NCBI GenBank assembly: GCA_039182735.1
Contig: JBCDCB010000007.1
Coordinates: forward strand, 5,301-69,300
DNA length: 64,000 nucleotides
Source of the DNA: JBCDCB01 sp039182735
Lineage (GTDB): Bacteria; Planctomycetota; Phycisphaerae; Phycisphaerales; UBA1924
Direction of reading: 5' to 3'
In this document: in pieces, positions 42,682 to 50,897 of the stretch
Position numbering within the stretch: position 1 is the stretch's first letter
Layout of the letters: every line of letters begins with the position of its first letter
Made by a program: the position numbers and the translations under genes
The notes under the pieces: generated by a model
What the model was told of the DNA's origin: nothing
The model's input: only the letters and a program-made list of their open reading frames with translations
Database searches by the model: none

Positions 42682-43995
42682 TCACTTTCCGATGCAGAAC
42701 GACGCGAAGATCCGCCCGATGACGTCGTCGGGCGTGACGTCGCCGGTGATCGAACCCAGCGCGTCGAGGGCCGAGCGCATGGCGCTCGCGCGGAGTTCCG
42801 GCCCGTGCGCGCGCAGGGCATCGTCGAGCGATTCGATCGCGTCTCGCATCACGGTTCGATGGCGCGCGATGACGAGCACTCCGGCTTCGCCACGCGTGCC
42901 GCGATCGAGCCGGACCAGCACATCGCGGATCGCGTCGATGAGCGAACGCACGCCGAAACCGTCGAGTGCGCACACACCGATCGCGCCCTTGTGCGACGCG
43001 GCGGAGACGAGGTCCGCCTTCGTGCGCACGCGGATGACGGGGCCGTCGAATATGGGCGGCTTGTGATGGCCGGAAGGATCGCAGTGCAGCACGAGGTCGC
43101 ACGACTCGATGACATCGCGCGCGCGCCCTTGCGCGTCGGCGTCGATGCCGCCGCGCTCGGCGAGCGTTTCGTCGAGCCCCGCGAGATCGACGAGTTCCGC
43201 GCGCACGCCCTCGAGATCGATCGACTCGACGATCGCGTCGCGCGTGGTGCCGGGCTCGTCGCTCACCGCGACACGCTCGCGCCCGAGCAGCGCGTTGAAG
43301 AGCGTGGACTTCCCGGCATTCGGTGGGCCGACCAGCGCCACCCGCGGCATGCCCGTTGCTCGCTCCCGGTTCGTACCGACGAGCGACGCAAGTTCGTCTC
43401 GGATCGACGTGAGACGTGCGCGCAGATCATCGGGCTCGATCGCGACAACATCTTCCTGATCCGTGAAGTCGATACCGGCCTCGACGAGCGCGAGCGCGTG
43501 TGCGAGACGATCGACCAGCGTGCGCACGCGCGCGCCGGTCTCGCCGGTGATCGCCGCACGCGCGGCGCGGAGTTCGTCTTCGCCGCGCGCCGAGATCACG
43601 CTTTGCACGCCCTCCGCTTCGTCGAGCGAGAGCTTGCCGTGCAGGTATGCACGCGCGGTGAACTCCCCCGCTTCCGCTGGGCGCACGCCGTCGAGCTGCA
43701 CACAGCACGCGAGCGTGCGCTCGGCGACGACGACTGAGCCGGGGACCTGGAACTCGCAGCAGTCTTCACCGGTGTACGAGCGTGGCCCGGGCATGAGCAG
43801 GCATCGGGCCGGCATCTCGAGCGAGCGATCCTCGCTGACGCGGAGGCGGACGTCGTGGATGCCGCGCGCGCGGGGCACGTGGGCGCAAAACGTCTTGAGA
43901 ACCCGAGTGACGTCTGGTCCACTGAGTCGCACGATCGCGAGGGGCGCAGGCCCCGGCGCCGAGGCGATCGCGGCGATGGTGTCGCCCGTGCGCAC
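42682..43995 (-). CDS. mnmE: tRNA modification GTPase MnmE
   Basis: With MnmG this installs carboxymethylaminomethyl (or taurine-like) modification on U34 of certain tRNAs. The 437 residues hold the folate-binding N-domain (about 1-115), a helical domain, the inserted GTPase with GPPNAGKSTLFNALLG (near 225), the DEPGTTRD switch and DLAGLDE in place of the usual DTAGLRE, and the invariant C-terminal CIGK with its catalytic Cys. The GTG start at 43995 lies seven bases after the yidC stop. The yidC-mnmE order is common, but the usual jag/khpB gene between them is missing. Confidence 0.95.
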   Translation of the reverse strand: MRTGDTIAAIASAPGPAPLAIVRLSGPDVTRVLKTFCAHVPRARGIHDVRLRVSEDRSLEMPARCLLMPGPRSYTGEDCCEFQVPGSVVVAERTLACCVQLDGVRPAEAGEFTARAYLHGKLSLDEAEGVQSVISARGEDELRAARAAITGETGARVRTLVDRLAHALALVEAGIDFTDQEDVVAIEPDDLRARLTSIRDELASLVGTNRERATGMPRVALVGPPNAGKSTLFNALLGRERVAVSDEPGTTRDAIVESIDLEGVRAELVDLAGLDETLAERGGIDADAQGRARDVIESCDLVLHCDPSGHHKPPIFDGPVIRVRTKADLVSAASHKGAIGVCALDGFGVRSLIDAIRDVLVRLDRGTRGEAGVLVIARHRTVMRDAIESLDDALRAHGPELRASAMRSALDALGSITGDVTPDDVIGRIFASFCIGK

Positions 43996-44002
43996 GACGT
44001 TG

Positions 44003-46261
44003 TCAGTCGCGTTTCTTGAAGCGCGGTGCTTCGTTGGTCACGCGTTTGGACTTGGGCGCGAAGGGGTTGGCGGGGACCTTGCCGGGGCCCTGTCGCTTGG
44101 GCTTGCGCAGCTCGCCGCGCGCTTCGAGGTCGTCCACGTGCTTGCGGATCCAGCGGGATTCGAGGATGCCGAGCATGGAGTTGGTGATGAAGTAGAGCGC
44201 AAGACCCGACGGGGCGTTGTACATCATGACCGGGAAGAGCACGACGAGCATCACCTTCATGATGCGCTGCTGCTGCTTCATTTCGGGGGTCATGGTCGCG
44301 CTGGGGGGCGGCGACATGTACTTCTGGTGCACGAAGAAGACGAACCCGAGCAGCAGCGGCAGGATGTTGATCGAACGGATCTCGCCCATGAGCGGGATAT
44401 TCACGATCGTCTGCCCGAAGTACACGAGGTTGTCGGGCGACGAAAGGTCCGCGAGGAAACGCCAGGCGTCGTTCGAGACGGCTTGGAACACGCCGTAGAA
44501 CGCCGGCTCGTGACGCAGCTCGAACGAGAAGTAGAGCATCGCGTAGAGCGCGATCCACACGGGGCTCTGCAGGAACATGGGCAGGCAGCCCAACGCGCCG
44601 GCGTAGGAGACGCCCTCTTCGCGCATGAGCTTCATCATCTCCTGCTGCATGCGCTGCGGGTCGTCCTTGTACTTCTCCTGGATCTTCTTCTGCTTCGGCG
44701 CGATGCGCTGCATGTCCTTCGCGAAGCGCTGCACGGAGATCTGCGACTTCTTGGTGATCGGGTGCAGGATCGTGCGCACGACCACGACCAGCAGCATGAT
44801 CGAGATGCCCCAGTCGAAGACGACATAGTCGTGGAAGAAGAGCAGCACGGTCAGCAGGATGTGCGCGAGCCACTGGAACGTGCACCACGCGCACATGCCG
44901 CCGAGGTTGTAGACGACCATGTCCGGGAGCCCGAGACTGCGGTAGAGCGGCGTGCTGGGGTCGTCGGGCGTGGAGCCCCGCGCGTCGCCGAGCAGCGCCT
45001 GGCGCCCGAGCGGGCCGGCGTAGGCCCCGAACGACAGATCCGCGGTCGAACCGGGCTCGATCTCGACCGGCTCGCTGGTGAGCTCGATCGCGAGCGCGTC
45101 GGCGGTGTCCTGATCGATCCTGCCGAGGAGCACGGGCGAGATGAGCGCACCGAGTTCGAGCCGCTTGTTGGGCGCGGCGGACTGCGGATCGAAGTCGGGG
45201 TGGATCGCGCAGGCGAAGTAGCGAGAGGTCTGGGCGACCCAGACGAGGTCCGTCGCGCCCCCGTACTTGTTGGCGTCGGGCCACAGCGGGTCGGGTGTGC
45301 CGCTGAAGGGCACACGCTTGATGATGCTGCCCTGGTAGGCGAGCTTGCCATCGGCGCGGACGATCTGCCCGCTGGGGTCGTTCGGTGCGATATACCCGAA
45401 GCGCACGCGGTTGCTTGGCAGCCGGTAGCCGGCGGCGGCGACGTCGAGATCGACGGGACCGTACTGCACCGAGCGGACGGTCATCGCGGCGCCCGTGAGG
45501 TTCTCGAGCCGCTGCGCAACCTTGATGTCGAAGGTGTTCTCTTCGAGCGTGTACGTGCGTGTCCATCGCAGCACGGGCTGGTCTTCGGCGTTCACGATCG
45601 TCGCGCGGTACGTCGCGGATGAGTCGTCGTTCGAGACCAGCTCCCAGAACGTCTGCCCCGCCTCGGCGTAGAGGTTGATGACCTGGTCGCCGACGCGCAG
45701 GGCGCGCACCCCGAGCGGCGCAATCGAGAAGCTCTGCCCGGTGGCGGCGTCGGTCTGCACGGCGCGGCGCTGGAGCACGTAGTGGTCGCCGGGCTCGCGT
45801 TTGATCGAGTTGTAGTAGTCGGCGAGGACGATCGACTCGATGCCCGCGCCGAAGGGCGTGAGCGTGATGCTGCTCTTGTACCCCTGCCCTTCGATGAGGT
45901 CGCCGAGCACAGGCCACTGATCGGCTGGCGGGGTCTCAAAGAGCCGCCCGCGCCATCCCACGCCCGCGGGCTCGGGCGGCATCGCTGCGACGCTCGGCGT
46001 TTCCGGCGCGCGCTCGACCGCGGGGGCGTCCGGCTCGGCGGCGGTTTGCGCTTCGGCGGGCTGCGCGGGCGCCGTTGATTCGGCGTCGGCGGGCGGGTCC
46101 GCGACGTCGGTCGGCGCGGCGCTCGTCGCCTGCTGCGGGTTCTGCTGTTGTTGCTGCTGCGCGGGCGTGCCGCGCTGCAGGATGACGAATCCCACGGCGA
46201 GGGCGACGACGACGCTCGGGACGATGATTCGCACCAGCTTGTTGGGCTCGGCGGCGGGCAT
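44003..46261 (-). CDS. yidC: Membrane protein insertase YidC
   Basis: This inserts proteins into the inner membrane, with or without SecYEG. The 752 residues are long for the family. There is a first membrane helix (about 9-28), a Gln/Ala/Pro-rich linker including a run of six glutamines, a large periplasmic P1 domain (about 110-440), and five C-terminal helices. The substrate-groove Arg is in VVVVRTILHPITKKSQ, and the last conserved region is PLLLGFVFFVHQKYM ... YNAPSGLALYFITNS. Just before the second helix is a cysteine pair, MCAWCTF. The basic C-tail probably contacts the ribosome. It lies upstream of mnmE in the same unit. Confidence 0.95.
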   Translation of the reverse strand: MPAAEPNKLVRIIVPSVVVALAVGFVILQRGTPAQQQQQQNPQQATSAAPTDVADPPADAESTAPAQPAEAQTAAEPDAPAVERAPETPSVAAMPPEPAGVGWRGRLFETPPADQWPVLGDLIEGQGYKSSITLTPFGAGIESIVLADYYNSIKREPGDHYVLQRRAVQTDAATGQSFSIAPLGVRALRVGDQVINLYAEAGQTFWELVSNDDSSATYRATIVNAEDQPVLRWTRTYTLEENTFDIKVAQRLENLTGAAMTVRSVQYGPVDLDVAAAGYRLPSNRVRFGYIAPNDPSGQIVRADGKLAYQGSIIKRVPFSGTPDPLWPDANKYGGATDLVWVAQTSRYFACAIHPDFDPQSAAPNKRLELGALISPVLLGRIDQDTADALAIELTSEPVEIEPGSTADLSFGAYAGPLGRQALLGDARGSTPDDPSTPLYRSLGLPDMVVYNLGGMCAWCTFQWLAHILLTVLLFFHDYVVFDWGISIMLLVVVVRTILHPITKKSQISVQRFAKDMQRIAPKQKKIQEKYKDDPQRMQQEMMKLMREEGVSYAGALGCLPMFLQSPVWIALYAMLYFSFELRHEPAFYGVFQAVSNDAWRFLADLSSPDNLVYFGQTIVNIPLMGEIRSINILPLLLGFVFFVHQKYMSPPPSATMTPEMKQQQRIMKVMLVVLFPVMMYNAPSGLALYFITNSMLGILESRWIRKHVDDLEARGELRKPKRQGPGKVPANPFAPKSKRVTNEAPRFKKRD

Positions 46262-46294
46262 AGGGCGCGTGTTCCTCGTGGTGGCTCGCGGGCG

Positions 46295-47074
46295 CTAGCG
46301 CCCGTCGAAGAGGCGGTCGGCGAGGTTGTTGTGCAGCGCCTCCTCGGCGCGGATGAGGTTCGCCGTGTGCTCGATGTCGTAGTCCACGCGGTGGAACTCG
46401 ACGCGGTCTTTGTGCAGGACGGCGTAGCTGGCGCGCGGGTCGAGGTCGCGCGGCTGCCCGACGGAGCCGACGTTGATCACGGCCTTCTCGTCAGGCTGGA
46501 AGCGGTAGGTGCGGTCCGCGCCGATCTCGTCGGGCGGGTAGAAATCGGGCTCGTTGGTGAACACGCCCGGGACGTGCGTGTGCCCGACGATCGCGATCCA
46601 GTCGACGAGGTCGAAGATGGACGACATCTTGTCGCCCGCGCTGATCACGTCGTCGGGGAAGATGTACTCGTTGATGGGGCGTCGCGGGGAACCGTGGACC
46701 GCGAGGATCGAGCCGTGCGTGCCCTCCGGCTTGAAGACCACGCGCACGCGCAGGCGGTTCAGGAAGGCGTAGCGGCGCGCGCGCGACGTGTCGTCTGGCT
46801 CGTTCTCGAAACGATCGCGCGTCCAGTAGGCAGCGGATTCGGCCTGGTGGTTGAAGTTTGTGGGCTCGTAGAGCACCCCGAAGTCGTGGTTCCCGAGCAG
46901 GGACCACTCGCAGCGTTCTGCGACGAGGTCCACGCACTGGCGGGGCTCGGGCCCGTACCCGACGATGTCGCCGAGGCAGATGATGCGCTCGACGCCCTTG
47001 GCGTCGATATCGGCGAGGACGGCGCGCAGGGCGGCGGCGTTCCCGTGGATGTCAGAGATGACGGCGGTCGCCAA
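46295..47074 (-). CDS. Calcineurin-like metallophosphoesterase (YfcE/MJ0936-like), 259 aa
   Basis: This is a two-metal phosphoesterase of unknown substrate. The ligands appear in order: SDIHGN (near residue 7), GDIVGYGP (near 36), LGNHD (near 64), HGSPRRPINEY (near 126) and GHTHVP (near 162). The TTG start at 47074 is selected because GGAGG lies seven bases upstream and the protein then begins LATAVISDIHGNAAAL, as in the family. Longer readings add an unlikely Arg/Pro-rich segment. It is followed after 33 bases by yidC on the same strand and is divergent from clpP1. Confidence 0.9.
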   Translation of the reverse strand: MATAVISDIHGNAAALRAVLADIDAKGVERIICLGDIVGYGPEPRQCVDLVAERCEWSLLGNHDFGVLYEPTNFNHQAESAAYWTRDRFENEPDDTSRARRYAFLNRLRVRVVFKPEGTHGSILAVHGSPRRPINEYIFPDDVISAGDKMSSIFDLVDWIAIVGHTHVPGVFTNEPDFYPPDEIGADRTYRFQPDEKAVINVGSVGQPRDLDPRASYAVLHKDRVEFHRVDYDIEHTANLIRAEEALHNNLADRLFDGR

Positions 47075-47198
47075 CCGGTTGCCTCCGATGCGTTTCGCAC
47101 AACCCGCTGGACACGCCGGGCGCGAAGTGCCGATGCTACCGCCGCCGATCGGGACGGGCAACGGCGCGTGCGTGGACCGCACCGCCCGGCGTTTCACC

Positions 47199-47204
47199 TA
47201 TGAT
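47199..47204 (+). promoter_or_regulatory. -10 element (TATGAT) of the clpP1-clpP2 operon
   Basis: TATGAT overlaps an in-frame ATG at 47200, so that ATG cannot be in the mRNA and the downstream GTG at 47254 is the likely start. A nearly identical context (cctatgattc) precedes gyrB. Confidence 0.5.
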
Positions 47205-47253
47205 TCGGCTCGGAAACGCCCGGCTTTCGGGCGACCAAGCGGAGAACACGGAC

Positions 47254-47832
47254 GTGAGCATCAACTATCAGCGCACCCGCGAAATGACCATCGACGAGCT
47301 CCTGCTCGAGAATCGCGTGGTCTTCCTCTTCGGGGAGATCCACCAGGCGTCGGCCGCACGCGTCATCATGCAAATGCTCTATCTGGAGAACCAGAAGGGC
47401 GGACAGGACATCAACTTCTACATCAACTCTCCCGGCGGCGCGGTGGACGACACCCTCGCCATCTACGACACCATGCGGTTCATCAAGAGCAAGATCGCGA
47501 CCTACTGCGTCGGTCGGGCCTACTCCGGTGCCGCCGTCCTCCTCACCGCCGGGGAAGAGGGCAAACGCCACATCCTCCCGCACGCGCGGGTGATGATCCA
47601 CCAGCCGTACGGCGGGGTCTACGGGCAGACGGCGGACATCAAGATCCAGGCGGAGCAGATCATCAAGGCCAAGCAGCGCCTCAACGAGATCGTGGCCAAG
47701 CACACGGGCCAGACGCCCGAGCAGGTAAAGGACGACTCCGAGCGCGACAAGTACTTCGACGCCGCCGAGGCGAAGGCGTACGGGCTCGTCGATGAGATCC
47801 TCGAAATGGACGAGGCCAAGCAGGCCTCCTGA
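47254..47832 (+). CDS. clpP1: ATP-dependent Clp protease proteolytic subunit, divergent copy
   Basis: This is a serine peptidase subunit of the Clp chamber. GTG at 47254 (GGAG nine bases upstream) gives 192 residues starting MSINYQRTREM. The catalytic Ser sits in GRAYSGAAVLL, where the usual sequence is AASMGA. His is kept in HARVMIHQPYGG, and Asp in ERDKYFDAAEAKAYGL. The triad is therefore complete, but the oxyanion-side residues differ. The hydrophobic N-terminal region and handle helix (about 120-155) look normal. It is followed after 44 bases by a more conventional clpP. No clpX or tig gene is adjacent. The two may form a mixed tetradecamer. Confidence 0.9.
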   Translation: MSINYQRTREMTIDELLLENRVVFLFGEIHQASAARVIMQMLYLENQKGGQDINFYINSPGGAVDDTLAIYDTMRFIKSKIATYCVGRAYSGAAVLLTAGEEGKRHILPHARVMIHQPYGGVYGQTADIKIQAEQIIKAKQRLNEIVAKHTGQTPEQVKDDSERDKYFDAAEAKAYGLVDEILEMDEAKQAS

Positions 47833-47876
47833 GCATCATGAACCAGCACCAGCACCGCAACACATCGGGAGCCTCC

Positions 47877-48485
47877 ATGAGCACCCTCGTCCCCATGGTG
47901 ATCGAGCAGTCGGGCCGCGGCGAACGCGCGTACGACATCTACAGCCGCCTGCTCAAGGACCGGATCGTTTTTGTGACCGGCGGCGTGCACGACGAGATGG
48001 CGAACCTCGCCGTTGCGCAGCTGCTCTTCCTCGCGAACGAGGATCCCAAGAGCGACATCCATTTGTACGTGAACTCGCCCGGCGGCTCGGTGACCGCGGG
48101 CCTCGCGATCGTGGACACGATGCAGTTCGTGCAGCCCGACGTCGCGACCTACATCGTCGGGCAGGCCGCGAGCATGGGCTCGGTCATCTCCTGCGCCGGC
48201 GCCAAGGGCAAGCGTTTCGCGCTGCACAACGCGCGGAACCTCATGCACCAGCCGCTGATCGGCGGGGTCATGGAGGGTCAGGCGACAGACCTCGAGATCG
48301 AGGCGCGCGAGATGATCCGCCTGCGCGATCGTCTGTACCGGATTTATTCGGACGCCACCGGGCAGTCCGTGGAGCGGATCGAAGCCGACTGCGATCGCAA
48401 CAAGTGGCTCGACGACAAAGAAATGGTGGAGTACGGGCTGATCGATCGAGTGCTGGAGACCATGCCGGCGGTCAGCGGGGGCTAA
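47877..48485 (+). CDS. clpP2: ATP-dependent Clp protease proteolytic subunit, conventional copy
   Basis: The second ClpP has 202 residues, starting at ATG 47877 with GGGAG five bases upstream (the ATG at 47838 lacks a site). It begins STLVPMVIEQSGRGERAYDIYSRLLKDRIVF, the classical ClpP N-terminus that lines the axial pore. The active-site blocks are canonical: IVGQAASMGSVI with the nucleophile Ser, NARNLMHQPLIGG with His (ARNLMHQP replaces ARIMIHQP) and CDRNKWLDDKEMVEYGLID with Asp. It is co-transcribed with clpP1. Confidence 0.94.
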   Translation: MSTLVPMVIEQSGRGERAYDIYSRLLKDRIVFVTGGVHDEMANLAVAQLLFLANEDPKSDIHLYVNSPGGSVTAGLAIVDTMQFVQPDVATYIVGQAASMGSVISCAGAKGKRFALHNARNLMHQPLIGGVMEGQATDLEIEAREMIRLRDRLYRIYSDATGQSVERIEADCDRNKWLDDKEMVEYGLIDRVLETMPAVSGG

Positions 48486-48570
48486 CGTGTCGTGTTCGGG
48501 CACCTGCCCGATGATCGACGAGAAAGTTGTGGGCGCGGCGCGAACACGGCGTAAAGACGAGACGTACCGG

Positions 48571-48837
48571 ATGACACAGCAACGCAGCATGCACGGTCGG
48601 ACGTCTCTCTCCCTCCTCCGAGTACGCGGTCTTCGGCACATCCGAGGGCCGCTTGCTTTTTTGCTCATCGCCGCGTGCCTTGGCGGTTGCCGAAAGCCTC
48701 TGCTCAGCCCGGAGGAAGAGCGTTCGCAGTTTGATCGGTACGACCGTGTTCGCAACCAGTACGCGCCGCAGTATCTCGAGGACGAGTTCGGCAGGCGCGA
48801 GCCTAACCTGCGTGGGCGACTTGCCCCGAAAGGCTGA
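48571..48837 (+). CDS. Small lipoprotein, 88 aa
   Basis: The product has a long basic N-region, a hydrophobic stretch PLAFLLIAACLGGC with lipobox LGGC (Cys 40), and a charged mature part of 48 residues (KPLLSPEEERSQFDRYDRVRN and YLEDEFGRREPNLRGRL), mostly helical. It may be an outer-membrane or periplasmic attachment protein of unknown role. The ATG at 48571 is chosen over earlier in-frame codons because the upstream part is not signal-peptide-like. It is downstream of clpP2 by 85 bases on the same strand. Confidence 0.65.
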   Translation: MTQQRSMHGRTSLSLLRVRGLRHIRGPLAFLLIAACLGGCRKPLLSPEEERSQFDRYDRVRNQYAPQYLEDEFGRREPNLRGRLAPKG

Positions 48838-48932
48838 CCAGCCTGCCCAGACCGCAAGGCCCAAGAACACGTTGGTGTTGTGTGTCTTGGGGTATCAAGT
48901 TGCGTTCGATACAATGTCAAAGCGATTACGCG

Positions 48933-48961
48933 TTGACGACCGATGACCTGAGCACACAATA
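48933..48961 (+). promoter_or_regulatory. Promoter of the amidase gene (TTGACG - 17 bp - ACAATA)
   Basis: TTGACG (48933-48938) and ACAATA (48956-48961) are 17 bp apart and lie in an AT-richer intergenic stretch, putting the start about 45 bases before the ATG at 49014. A second TACAAT at 48910-48915 might be an alternative. The TTGACG box is the same as at the riboswitch promoter. Confidence 0.5.
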
Positions 48962-49013
48962 GATGCGGGGCGTCGGTGCCCCGCCCGCCCGGAACCGCTC
49001 GCAAGGCCGACCC

Positions 49014-49670
49014 ATGCCCTCCAACGACTCCAGTTCCGGCATCCGCAGGTCGCACGTGGTGTGGGCGTGCTGGCTGCTCGCGATGAGCCTCGTGGGCGGT
49101 ACGCTCGTGGCGCTCGAGCCCGATCGCGCCTCGGACGACGCCTCGGCCCCGATGCTGCTGGCGGAGGTCGAGATGGGTGCGGGAGAGGCCTCGCTCGCCG
49201 ATGCCGTCCGCGTCGATGAGACCGTTGCCAACGACTGGGACTGGATCGTCGTGCACCACTCGGGGAGCGTGATGGGCTCGGCGAACACGATCGATGCGCA
49301 GCACCGCGATCGCGGGTTCGAGAGCCTCGGGTACCACTTCGTCATCGGGAACGGGCAGGGCGAGACCGACGGTCTCATCGAAGTCGGGCCGCGCTGGAGC
49401 CTGCAACAGCCCGGCGCGCACACCGCCGGCCCGGACTCCGAGCGATACAACCGCCGCGGGATCGGGATCTGCCTCGTCGGCGACGGCGAGCGGCGCGGGT
49501 TCACCGAGCGTCAGTTCGGGAGCCTCGTGAGCCTGATCCGGGCGTTGTGCGAAGAGCACGGGATCCCGGCGAGCAATGTGGTGCTGCACCGCGAGGTCGC
49601 GCCGACCTCGGGGCCGGGGCGGTACTTCTCGGAGACCCGTCTCCGCGACGCGCTCGCGCCGGCGTTCTGA
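49014..49670 (+). CDS. N-acetylmuramoyl-L-alanine amidase (Amidase_2/PGRP type), 218 aa
   Basis: This is predicted to cut the bond between muramic acid and the stem peptide of peptidoglycan. A single N-terminal hydrophobic segment (about 17-35, VVWACWLLAMSLVGGTLVAL) anchors or exports it. The amidase domain (about 80-215) shows DWIVVHHSGS with Zn-ligand His, LGYHFVIGNGQGETDGLIEVG, GAHT with the second-shell His, RGIGICLVGDGE and NVVLHREVAPTSGPG with the third Zn ligand. Amidase genes support a peptidoglycan wall in this lineage, as does the L,D-transpeptidase gene nearby. Confidence 0.9.
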   Translation: MPSNDSSSGIRRSHVVWACWLLAMSLVGGTLVALEPDRASDDASAPMLLAEVEMGAGEASLADAVRVDETVANDWDWIVVHHSGSVMGSANTIDAQHRDRGFESLGYHFVIGNGQGETDGLIEVGPRWSLQQPGAHTAGPDSERYNRRGIGICLVGDGERRGFTERQFGSLVSLIRALCEEHGIPASNVVLHREVAPTSGPGRYFSETRLRDALAPAF

Positions 49671-49702
49671 ACCCGGTTTTCGGGCCGGTATTGCCCCCAT
49701 CG

Positions 49703-49731
49703 TTGCACGTTGAGGCTTGGCACGCGATACT
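49703..49731 (+). promoter_or_regulatory. Promoter of the kinase gene (TTGCAC - 17 bp - GATACT)
   Basis: TTGCAC (49703-49708) and GATACT (49726-49731) are 17 bp apart, about 155 bases before the GTG start at 49890. The leader that follows is GC-rich with no structure I can name. Confidence 0.4.
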
Positions 49732-49889
49732 TGCCGTTCCGGCTCTCGCGCGGGCGTTCGCTTGCCGATGAGCGGAAAGAGGTCGGCCCGGACGCCGGCA
49801 CCGCCGCGCGTTCGTTGCGGGGCGACTCGGGAACGGATCAGGGAACACGCGCGGCCGACCGCCGCGAGCGAAGTCGGCCGAGAGATCAG

Positions 49890-50780
49890 GTGAGTCACTA
49901 CGAACCCGCAAAGCCCGGTACCACGCTCGCAGGCTTCAAGGTCATGGGCGAGATCGGGCGCGGTGCGGCGTCGATCATCTACCTCGTCCAGGCCCCCAAG
50001 ACCAAGCAGATCAAGGCGCTCAAGCACGTTGAGAAGCGCGACGAGAAGGACTCGCGGTTCCTGATCCAGGCCGAACGCGAGTACGAGGTCGCCCAGAAGG
50101 TCAAGCACCCGAACATCCGGGCGATCGAGAAGCTCATCAAGGTCCGGCGTCGCCTGATCTCGGTATCTGAGTTGTTCCTCGTGATGGAGTACGTGGACGG
50201 GGTCTCGATGGAGAAGAGCCCGCCGCAGACGTTCGAAGCGGCGTTGCACGCCTTCGTGCAGGTCGCCAAGGCGCTCGAGAACATGCACGCCGCGGGGTTC
50301 GTGCACGCGGACATGAAGCCCAACAACGTCGTGGTCGATGGGCAGGGCGGGATCAAGGTGATCGATCTTGGGCAGGCGTGCCCCGTGGGGACGGTCAAAG
50401 AGCGGATCCAGGGGACGCCCAACTTCATCGCGCCGGAGCAGGCGCACCTTCGCGAAATCCTCCCGGCGACCGACGTCTACAACCTCGGCGCAACCATGTA
50501 CTGGTGCCTCACGCGTCGGTACATCCCCACCGCGATGCGCGAGGGCGACACGAGCGGCACGCCGATCAGCGACTCGTTGATCGACAAGCCCACCCCCCCG
50601 ATCGTGCACAACGCCCGCATCCCGCAAGCGCTCTCCGACCTGATCGTGAACTGCGTGAAGGTCGATGTGGATGATCGTCTGATGATGGGCGAGGTGGTCG
50701 AGACGCTCGAGGTCATCGAGGAAGAACTCGACGAGCCCGGCGCGCCGCAGGGTGTTGAAGAGGCGAACGAGGCCGGCTGA
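49890..50780 (+). CDS. Cytoplasmic serine/threonine protein kinase (PknB-like), 296 aa
   Basis: This is a Hanks-type kinase domain filling almost the whole protein, with no membrane helix or sensor domain. The Gly loop is GEIGRGAASIIYLV (about 20-33), the VAIK lysine is in KALKHV, and the catalytic loop reads FVHADMKPNNVVV: HAD replaces HRD, so it is a non-RD kinase with the catalytic Asp kept. The Mg motif is DLGQA instead of DFG, and the APE motif is IAPEQ. GTG at 49890 is the assumed start. The codons further upstream read as Arg-rich non-coding sequence. The acidic C-tail is probably disordered. The substrate is unknown. Confidence 0.88.
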   Translation: MSHYEPAKPGTTLAGFKVMGEIGRGAASIIYLVQAPKTKQIKALKHVEKRDEKDSRFLIQAEREYEVAQKVKHPNIRAIEKLIKVRRRLISVSELFLVMEYVDGVSMEKSPPQTFEAALHAFVQVAKALENMHAAGFVHADMKPNNVVVDGQGGIKVIDLGQACPVGTVKERIQGTPNFIAPEQAHLREILPATDVYNLGATMYWCLTRRYIPTAMREGDTSGTPISDSLIDKPTPPIVHNARIPQALSDLIVNCVKVDVDDRLMMGEVVETLEVIEEELDEPGAPQGVEEANEAG

Positions 50781-50897
50781 CCCCACGTTCGTTCGACACG
50801 ACACCCTCAACACACAGATCCGTGGATCGCCTCCAGATTCCGATGAAACGCTCGAGATATCGCTCGCGCCAGCGGCGTTCGGGTCGAAACTGCGTGC

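Noticed and set aside
47200..47253. ATG at 47200 as the clpP1 start
   Set aside because: It is inside the TATGAT -10 element and has no ribosome binding site. GTG at 47254 has one and gives the normal ClpP N-terminus.
47619..50813. A 1064-codon open frame on the minus strand
   Set aside because: It runs antisense through clpP1, clpP2, the amidase and the kinase, all with clear motifs. Its translation is Arg/His/Asp/Val-rich without domains. Long antisense frames are expected in very GC-rich DNA.
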